64,000 bases of DNA from Nectonema munidae (taxonomy: Eukaryota; Nematomorpha; Nectonematoida; Nectonematidae), in NCBI GenBank assembly GCA_030549495.1, contig JAUIRK010000923.1, forward strand, positions 124,001 to 188,000, read 5' to 3'. The translations under genes were made by a program, and so were the position numbers. The notes under the pieces are model-generated. The model was not told the DNA's origin and did no database searches. It saw only the letters and a list, made by a program, of their open reading frames with translations. Below, piece by piece: positions 59,101 through 64,000 of the stretch; position 1 is the stretch's first letter, and each line of letters starts with the position of its first letter.

Positions 59101-62100
59101 TACACAATATTTTATTTTTATTTTGATAGATATTCATCATTATTTAATAAATATGAAAAATGGTACTTTCCTGTTATCGCCCCACCACCCATCGCTCTTC
59201 TAACACGATAAATATTCTTGTATTGTTTTAACCTAACCTACATTAAACTTACTATATATCATTAATCAAAACCTTTTTCATAGAAAAAAAAGCCCATAAA
59301 TGGAAAATTTATAAAACTTTTCCTCAACTTTTCATAAATGGAAACCTTTTTCATAAAAAAAAAAAGCCCATAAATGGAAAATTGATTCGAAAAAAAAAGA
59401 TTTTCGAACTAAAAGATTTTTCACTTGTTTTTTTTAATACATTTGTGTACTTTAATACATGTTTTATAACATTTTGGGGTGGTGGGGCGATAACAGGAAA
59501 GTACCTGAAAAATTTAGGGAAAATTATTATATTAATTTATAAAAAGAATAAATTTCATGTTGTAATCAGAGACGTACCACAGGGAAAGGAAAGGGGTAGA
59601 GCACTGCACGGTTCTACTTTATGCAGTCCGTGTTCTCCCATAACCGTTTGAACTTTATCGAGCACGCCAGTAACCGCTCTTAATGTTTGTATAGGCCTAT
59701 AACTACTGACATTTGAGATTAATCATCACCCAATATTTTTTTTAATTCATTTTCTCATCTTTGATTTAAAATGTGAAATTCAATATATTAAATTAGAAAT
59801 TAATTGTAAACCTTATTTCAAAAATGTCTCCCAATTTATTTATAAATTATATCAAAGTCAACATGGAGCAAATAAAGTAGATTTTTACCATGCTATCTCT
59901 ACTTTTGGTTCAGAGAAAATTCGGCTATTGGACAATTCTTTTAAATATAATATAAAATTTTAAACATGTACTAAAAACAAAGTTATGTAATATACATGCT
60001 CAATTATGCTATGTTATGCTTTTGTCTGTACGCGTCCTTTTTGTGTTTGGGTTAACACTAATTCTAATATTTAAATCAAGTTTTTATATTACTCTAATAT
60101 TAAAATTAAATTTATGGCTTGTGTTAATACTAACTCTAATATTAAAATCAAAGTTTTGTGTTTAAAAGAGAGGGGCGTTCTGTCCTCTTTCTCATTTTGA
60201 GAGAAGGGATTTTGTCTATGGGAGGGGGGGGGGGGGGGGGGGGGGAGATTTTTTTCCCGAGGCCTTTTTTACGAGGGGGGGGGGGGGGGGGGCTTTTGTT
60301 CGGACACCGCGCAAAAATGGTTCGTACTTGTCTATGCCAGATTTAAGTGACGAATACTGTAATATTATTATTAAGAAGCCAGTACATTTCATATGCAGTA
60401 TTACGACAGCATATGTAACAATCGTTGATATACTAAAAGGGTTAGTTTAAAAAAATTCTTTTTTTGAAAAAAAGCTTAGAATTTTTAAAAAAATTTCAAG
60501 TGTCATTAAATTAGGAAAATTTGTTTTTAGTGCCGCCCTCTAGTGTAATGTTATTTCTTAATTTGGCCATTTGTAGAAGCACTGGTATAATTGGAAAAAT
60601 CTAAAAACACAAAAATTCGTCTAAGTGGAATTCAGCCATCTGGGATGAAAAAAAGAAAATTGAAAATTACAATGTAAAAAGGCGTTTGTGCAATTCCTCT
60701 TACAAATTTATTAAAAAATAAATGATTTCTTCAGTTTCTCCTACTTCCGGTTATGCATGAAATATTTGAATGATGAACATATGTGTCTCTAGTCTCTACA
60801 AAATTCATTTATCCTGCTGTTCAGTAATTTTCTCTTTTGGTACACGCCTCATTAATAAAGATACAAATTATGTATACTGGTCTCAACATAGGCAATACTG
60901 ATGGGTCAGGACCACTGCACGGTCCTACTTTATGCAGTCCGTGTTCTCCCATAACCGTTTGAACTTTATAGAGCGCGCCAGTACCCGCTCTTATTGTTTG
61001 TATAGGCCTATAACTACTGACCCTTTCTTGGATTTGAGATTAATCATCACCCAAAAAAATTTTTCAACTCATTTTCTCCTTAATCTTTGATTTAAAAATA
61101 TTATTAATCCTTTTAAAAATATTGTAGAAACCTTGGGGCTCCACATGGAGCACCTTAACAAAAACTGTATATCGAAATTAGCATTGTTTAAGTGCAATCT
61201 GTGAAGCTCTACATATGTTAACATTGGGACACTGCTTAAAATTATTATTGCTCATCCCTGACCGAAAACAATATATAAAAATAAAATGAAGTAGACAATT
61301 AAAACCCTTTGAGGACAAGTGTGCCATTGGTGTGCAAAGAAATGAAAATTGTCTGCTTTAAAAATAAAATTCCATTGAAAAAGAAATCAGTCGATTAGTC
61401 TTCAAAATTGTCGTCCTCAAAGGGTTAAAACTAGCGGGCGATATTCGATTATTTTGCATATGATTATTTACATATGAAATATGATTCCTATATAACACAA
61501 GGAAAATCAACAAAAAGAAACAATTAATATCTTATTATATGCCATATGAGCAGTGGCGATTATAAGGGGAGCCATGCCTTCCTGCCCAATTTTTTTGCTT
61601 TCCCCATGTTGCCCTCCCCCCACCGACTTTATATCATAAGGTAATTTTCAATACAATGAACCTCTTGTAAATATTTTGTGAATTTTTTTTAAATAAAATT
61701 TATTGTTAACTTCAGTTTTATTTGAATGGCTATATAGAATACAACTTGTAAAAAGATTAAAGAAAAAAACTTTTAAAAATATTCTATATTTGTTAATTTA
61801 TTTCAAAAAAAATTTAAAAACCCTTAGCAAAATTTCGATGTTACGAGATACAAAAAACAAAAAAGCCAAGCTATATGTGAAGTTAGTAGAGCATTTTTGC
61901 GTTAAAAAATTACAAGTGTTATCTAACAGAACATTTGCCCTGGCACAGCCTACCACTTTTAGTAACTTAGAATCGCCACTGCATATGAGTAAACTAATAT
62001 TAAAACACTTTAAAAATAAAAATTTTTTTAATTGTAATTAAAACAAAGGAAAAGGGAAGCAGATCAATTTCGCTTCTGATTAATATTGCCTAGAGGCCGA

Positions 62101-62570
62101 ATTCTCTCTGAACGTAGAAAAATGAAGTTTTAGAAATATTAAATTATATATTTGTTAATCTATTTAAAAAATCTAAAATAATTTATAATAAAAGTATATT
62201 TAATATTACCTAAATTTAGTGTTAGATTAACACTATTAGGATATTGAATTCCTTGAAGCATTGTTTCAGATTGCCACCACGTTTGATTTGAATTATCGTG
62301 AAAATCATTTAAAAAAGAAGTAGAATGAGAATTAATCTTATCACAAATATAACAACGACTACGTTGACCGTGCGCGCCAGTTTGTAAGCAATATTCATTT
62401 GGTGGATCACCACAGGTATTAGTTGAATGAATTTTAACATTGAATGCAGCATTCTGAAATTCTGGCATACATTTTTTAGGTTTTCCATTTTTTGAATAAC
62501 ATTCACTATCTTTATTATAAAATGACAATATTTTAATAATTATAAAAATAAAAAATAGCTTTATAAACAT
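35325..62570 (-). CDS. LanB2: Laminin subunit gamma (LanB2 / LAMC1-like), complete gene
   Basis: Nine exons (62210-62570, 53578-53879, 53072-53202, 49747-49925, 41962-42147, 40684-40935, 38675-38911, 38198-38614, 35325-38137) total 4,878 nt, exactly 1,625 codons plus stop, close to the 1,600-odd residues usual for gamma-1 chains. Order: signal peptide; LN domain to about residue 265; LE modules to about 500; laminin IV domain to about 690, inserted in an LE module; second LE array to about 1026 with six complete modules; coiled coil to about 1615; C-terminal [11 protein letters not shown] with the Cys that pairs with the beta chain and a near-terminal Glu. The protein trimerises with alpha and beta chains, is secreted, polymerises through LN, and anchors basement membrane. 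Every junction keeps phase; most are phase 1, as is usual for extracellular modular genes. Confidence 0.97.
38198..38614 (-). CDS. LanB2: Laminin gamma exon 8: laminin IV domain
   Basis: 417 nt from acceptor TTTTGCAG to donor GTTTGT. It encodes [54 protein letters not shown] and closes with VEFCDCPQG, where the interrupted LE module resumes. Confidence 0.95.
38675..38911 (-). CDS. LanB2: Laminin gamma exon 7: split LE module and laminin IV start
   Basis: 237 nt from acceptor ATTTTAG to donor [23 protein letters not shown] is the LE half-module that precedes the laminin IV (globular) domain, which begins with [17 protein letters not shown] and runs through ETIYFVAPG. Confidence 0.95.
38912..40683. 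other. Laminin intron 6 content
   Basis: Contains the TA-flanked hairpin element at 40055-40130 and otherwise AT-rich sequence. No coding segment is seen. Confidence 0.5.
40055..40130. mobile_element. Tiny TA-flanked hairpin MITE
   Basis: TA (40053-40054) and TA (40131-40132) flank a 76-bp inverted repeat. The left arm is GACCGTCTGTTATGTCGCAC and the right arm GTGCGACTTAACGAGGGTC, matching as inverted copies with a few differences. TA flanks suggest a Tc1/mariner-type target site. Confidence 0.55.
40684..40935 (-). CDS. LanB2: Laminin gamma exon 6: LE modules 3-4
   Basis: 252 nt from acceptor TGCTTCAG to donor GTACTC. It encodes [33 protein letters not shown] and [20 protein letters not shown]. 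Confidence 0.95.
   Translation of the reverse strand, partial: ARYWRNAMRWESVTANRGLLETSAMCVPQITTPFPSMAARSARVTREAVLAPTLPAISSPDSASAKKMLKVSPALSASQDSST
41962..42147 (-). CDS. LanB2: Laminin gamma exon 5: LE module 2
   Basis: 186 nt from acceptor TTTACAG to donor GTAAAA. It encodes [49 protein letters not shown] and the start of the next module, CNCHITG. Confidence 0.95.
44940..46581 (-). mobile_element. hAT transposon relic (ZBED/SCAND3-like)
   Basis: The minus strand starts CAGTGATTTTCAAACTG (46565-46581), a typical hAT end. About 250 bp in, a BED-finger-like stretch reads [20 protein letters not shown] and [10 protein letters not shown]. Near the far end ALKALI, then [20 protein letters not shown] and SRNRLE, match the C-terminal dimerisation segment (YxCEQxFSxM..K) of this transposase type. 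Frames are broken many times. The opposite end was not located. Confidence 0.65.
46880..48060 (+). mobile_element. 5'-truncated LINE, reverse transcriptase fragment
   Basis: It begins inside the RT ([18 protein letters not shown]), continues with [13 protein letters not shown] and the catalytic box in [14 protein letters not shown] (47098-47520 is open), and then [19 protein letters not shown] and [20 protein letters not shown]. Further decayed pieces follow, such as [17 protein letters not shown]. The FADD box is intact but the copy lacks its 5' half and has frame breaks. The 3' region may reach the TTCTTCTTC tail near 48930. Confidence 0.8.
48309..48440 (+). pseudogene. CYVCG-type repeat-protein fragment
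   Basis: The frame reads [20 protein letters not shown] and [16 protein letters not shown]. An FCYVCGxxxxK...VxxAYxxYFG pattern, as I recall it, occurs in many uncharacterised, repeat-associated invertebrate proteins. Only this N-terminal piece is present. It sits just past the LINE fragment; no function is known to me. Confidence 0.45.
49088..49208 (+). repeat. tRNA-derived SINE, copy 3
   Basis: GGGCGCGAGTAAGGTTGC start, box B GGTTCGATCCC, and the family body CTACTTTCTCATAGTCCGAT then CTGCCTTCTAGATG. The 3' end is cut short. A separate repeat shared with 51661-51745 follows at 49229-49310. Confidence 0.78.
49229..49310 (+). repeat. Dispersed repeat pair, copy 1
   Basis: The words CATTTAGAAATTGGTTGAGC and ACTTGTCAATCAA are shared with 51661-51745, and similarity covers about 80 bp. 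Unknown family. Confidence 0.65.
49747..49925 (-). CDS. LanB2: Laminin gamma exon 4: LE module 1
   Basis: 179 nt from acceptor GTTATAG to donor [34 protein letters not shown] and [18 protein letters not shown] form the first laminin-type EGF module with its normal cysteine pattern. Confidence 0.95.
49926..53071. other. Laminin intron 3 content
   Basis: Holds the second copy of the 80-bp repeat (51661-51745), a CCTTTAAGAATCAGTGTG stretch at 51763 related to the piggyBac-like element at 61305, and a SINE-like copy at 52909-53029. The remainder is AT-rich. Confidence 0.5.
52909..53029 (+). repeat. tRNA-derived SINE-like copy, diverged
   Basis: GGGCATGGGTGGTTGGATAG resembles the SINE head, TGGGTTCGAATTA is box B-like, and the 3' end TACGTACCTTTACCTTTAC matches the tail of the other copies. 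The body is more diverged, so it may be a sister family. Confidence 0.55.
53072..53202 (-). CDS. LanB2: Laminin gamma exon 3: LN domain end
   Basis: 131 nt from acceptor TTTTTAG to donor GTAACA. It encodes [20 protein letters not shown] and [17 protein letters not shown], the last LN strand before the LE modules. Confidence 0.95.
53578..53879 (-). CDS. LanB2: Laminin gamma exon 2: LN domain
   Basis: 302 nt between acceptor TTAAAG and donor GTAATT. It reads [36 protein letters not shown] and [19 protein letters not shown], all hallmark LN segments. It follows an 8.3-kb first intron. Confidence 0.95.
54380..54640. repeat. Degenerate TGATGA simple repeat
   Basis: A 260-bp stretch dominated by GATGATG words with interspersed GCAGATTATGTGG repeats (at about 54460 and 54596). 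Confidence 0.65.
57895..58265 (+). mobile_element. Possible solo LTR
   Basis: The interval starts TGTTAATTACAGCC, has a TATATAAAG box near 58200 and an AATAAA signal about 27 nt later, the spacing seen in LTR promoters. It is GC-richer than its surroundings. No internal region, partner LTR or clear target duplication was found, so this is tentative; a relic of unknown family and age. Confidence 0.25.
59162..59505. mobile_element. Intact hAT-like MITE with 8-bp duplication
   Basis: A 344-bp element with 30-bp inverted ends matching at 29 positions (start GGTACTTTCCTGTTATCGCC). It is flanked on both sides by the same 8 bp, TGAAAAAT (59154-59161 and 59506-59513). The interior has two direct copies of an AAGCCCATAAATGGAAAATT stretch. 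No ORF. Confidence 0.88.
59602..59790 (+). repeat. Dispersed repeat pair, copy 1
   Basis: About 110 bp match 60912-61030 with roughly five differences (CTTTATGCAGTCCGTGTTCT and TTTGTATAGGCCTATAACTA are identical), plus a looser AT-rich tail. An 11-bp gap relative to copy 2 follows ACTACTGAC. No terminal repeats or ORF. Confidence 0.75.
60912..61110 (+). repeat. Dispersed repeat pair, copy 2
   Basis: Direct-orientation partner of 59602-59790, 1.3 kb apart. It carries CCTTTCTTGGA, absent from copy 1. Both continue into TTGAGATTAATCATCACCC and a shared TCATTTTCTC..CTTTGATTTAAAA tail. Confidence 0.75.
61305..61424. mobile_element. piggyBac-like MITE
   Basis: A 120-bp element with inverted ends CCCTTTGAGGAC and GTCCTCAAAGGG. 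The right flank is TTAA; the left flank reads TTAAAA, so one target copy may have changed. Parts resemble 51763-51840. No ORF. Confidence 0.6.
61551..61981. mobile_element. Intact hAT MITE with 8-bp duplication
   Basis: A 431-bp element with ends CAGTGGCGATTATAAG and CTTAGAATCGCCACTG (15 of 16 positions inverted). It is flanked by an identical 8 bp, CATATGAG (61543-61550 and 61982-61989). CAGTG ends with an 8-bp duplication mark hAT elements. An interior open frame at 61703-62041 runs past the element edge and is not transposase-like. Confidence 0.9.
62210..62570 (-). CDS. LanB2: Laminin gamma exon 1: signal peptide and LN domain start
   Basis: The Met at 62570 opens a hydrophobic leader ([17 protein letters not shown]) and then [20 protein letters not shown], the standard start of the LN domain. 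The exon ends with [10 protein letters not shown] and [11 protein letters not shown] at donor GTAATA. This Met is chosen because the leader precedes the first LN cysteine by a normal distance. The base at -3 is C, a weak start context. Confidence 0.95.
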
Positions 62571-64000
62571 AGGAAAATTTTCGACTGCGGGAAAAAATTT
62601 TGAGTAAAAATTAGAGTAAAGAGAGCTGCGCAGAAAAGTAAGATGATATATTTAAAAATACAAATAAATTTAAATAATTAAAAAAAATTAAGAAAAATAT
62701 ATTGGCTTCATTTTTAAATCCAGAAATTAAAATTCTGACTTAAATGCAATATCAATAATTAATCTTGGGGCTTAAGTAATGTTGGTTAGGTAGTGGATTT
62801 CGATAACTCAAGGTTTTGGTTTCGATCCGCCATTAACCCTACTTTCTCATTGTTCGATACAAGGGTCTCAATTGTGCCTTCTCGATGAAAATACCTCATG
62901 GTACCTTTACCTTATCAAGAGTAACAATTAACAGGTTATTAAACGAATTTTTGATCGGTGTAGTTTCACATGAAAGTAATTAATGATGCGACAAAATCAA
63001 TATTTTTTTCTAATAAAAAAAGAAAAATGATTGATAATAATGGTTATAGAGTTTGTTTATGTCTTTGAACTTCTTAGTTTTCTAATTAAAATAAAAGTCT
63101 GAATAATTTGTAGAAACAAAACTAAACTGTGTTATTGACATTATCAATAGGTACAAAAATGGATTTTTTTCATTAAACTAAGCTTGCAATTTAAAAAAGA
63201 TTATTCGTGCCACTGGTAATTATGGAAACATCAATTGGGGATACACTGGAATTTCTCAATTATGCTGGCTTCAGAAGAATTTTATTCAACTTCTTTTCAA
63301 TATGCCTTAAAATAGAATTACATCTCTTCTGATGACATTTTTTTCTGCAAATTTCTATATTTAAATAAATAAGTATTATTCATAATTAAATATTTTCTAA
63401 ATAAAAAGTATTAATTTTATGTTTTTTGACTGACGAATCTTTTTTAGAGATATTTTTACCAAAAGAAAGCATTGCCAAATTAAATTAAATTTAGTTAAAC
63501 AGTATCAGTGAAGTTATGTTGTTAACTTTCGATTTTTAACTATATTAAAATCTCAGAACTAAATCTGTAATGTTTGTTTTTTTATCTAATTAATTTGTTA
63601 TTTAAGTTAAGCTTCTTTGAAATAGGGTAATATGGAGAAAGAAGTCGACCTGAACTAGAATAGGAAGAATTCATTTTTGTAATAAAGCTCTTATTTTAAA
63701 AGGACAAAATATATTTAAGGCTTATATTTCAGATATAATAATTGTTTTAAGCTTATAGAGGATTAGACTTTTGATTTTTAAACCTTTAGCTCCTTTTCAT
63801 CATCTATCGGAAACGTAAAATATGATTTTTGTTGTTTTCATCATAAATTTGATCTTATCTTTATAGAAGGTAATGATTAAATCATTTGTTAATCCCATTT
63901 TTAGAAGTCCTTTTTCTTTTTTAAATTCTATTCAATCTTTTTTCATTTCTATTTTGCGTTAAAATATTTTGGCGTACTAGTGAAAGCTAAGAAGAAGAAG
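62571..64000. other. Upstream flank of the laminin gene
   Basis: Presumed promoter and 5' untranslated region lie next to 62570, but no TATA box or other element can be assigned with confidence. A SINE sits at 62767-62915. At 63903-63960 the minus strand shows a 21-bp heptad minisatellite trace (RKIEMKKD). The window ends in a GAAGAAGAAG run. Confidence 0.5.
62767..62915 (+). repeat. tRNA-derived SINE, copy 4
   Basis: GGGGCTTAAGTAATGTTGG start, TTGGTTAGGTAGTGG box A region, box B-like GGTTTCGATCC, body CTACTTTCTCATTGTTCGAT and CTTCTCGATGAAAATACC, tail GGTACCTTTACCTTA. It lies about 200 bp upstream of the laminin start codon. Confidence 0.8.

Larger units (their letters stand above)
53880..62209. 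other. Laminin intron 1 content
   Basis: The longest intron (8.3 kb). It holds a degenerate GATG/TGATGA simple repeat (54380-54640), a CAGGGGTGGAT end at 55436 with an inverted match ending at 57108, a possible solo LTR (57895-58265), two MITEs with target duplications (59162-59505 and 61551-61981), a repeated pair (59602 and 60912), long G runs near 60225 and 60275, and a piggyBac-like MITE at 61305-61424. Confidence 0.6.

Noticed and set aside
60158-60346. Plus frame with a poly-Gly run
   Set aside because: Produced by two long G homopolymers; no coding support.

Overview
The window looks like AT-rich animal DNA, most likely arthropod. It carries two long, intron-split genes, both on the minus strand, set in a dense background of transposable elements. 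Supporting signs are canonical GT..AG introns, tRNA-derived SINEs, LINEs, hAT, piggyBac-like and TA-flanked elements, and poly-C/poly-G tracts. A crustacean such as a parasitic copepod would fit the base composition and repeat load, but that is only a guess.

Gene 1 (minus, about 24.8 kb down to the left edge) is a transglutaminase. Ten exons join in phase without a stop (1,443 nt, 481 codons). They cover the N-terminal domain, nearly the whole catalytic core with the Cys, His and Asp positions, and the start of the first C-terminal barrel. The first exon(s) and the rest of the barrels were not found. A possible further exon touches the left edge. Introns hold a decayed LINE (8.2-10.7 kb), a 280/414-bp tandem array (16.1-17.5 kb), a hAT transposase relic (18.3-19.3 kb), 21-bp minisatellites and a piggyBac-type MITE.

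Between the genes (24.8-35.2 kb) I find no convincing exon. The stretch holds SINEs, MITE copies, a 132-bp hairpin and two tandem arrays of about 140-150 bp.

Gene 2 (minus, 62,570 to 35,325) is the laminin gamma chain (arthropod LanB2, vertebrate LAMC1-like). Nine exons join in phase to 1,625 codons plus stop, complete from signal peptide to C-terminus: LN domain, first LE array, laminin IV domain, second LE array with a nidogen-site-like motif, and the coiled coil with the beta-linking Cys and terminal Glu. The last 2.8 kb of coding sequence is one exon. Introns hold a LINE fragment, a hAT relic, SINEs and several nearly intact MITEs with clear target-site duplications.

Both products act outside cells. 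The laminin gamma chain builds basement membrane and transglutaminases cross-link proteins, but nothing here shows that their adjacency is functional. The most unusual non-gene signal is a family of 21-bp minisatellites at about eight places, in both orientations, one frame of which spells a Leu/Ile heptad peptide.
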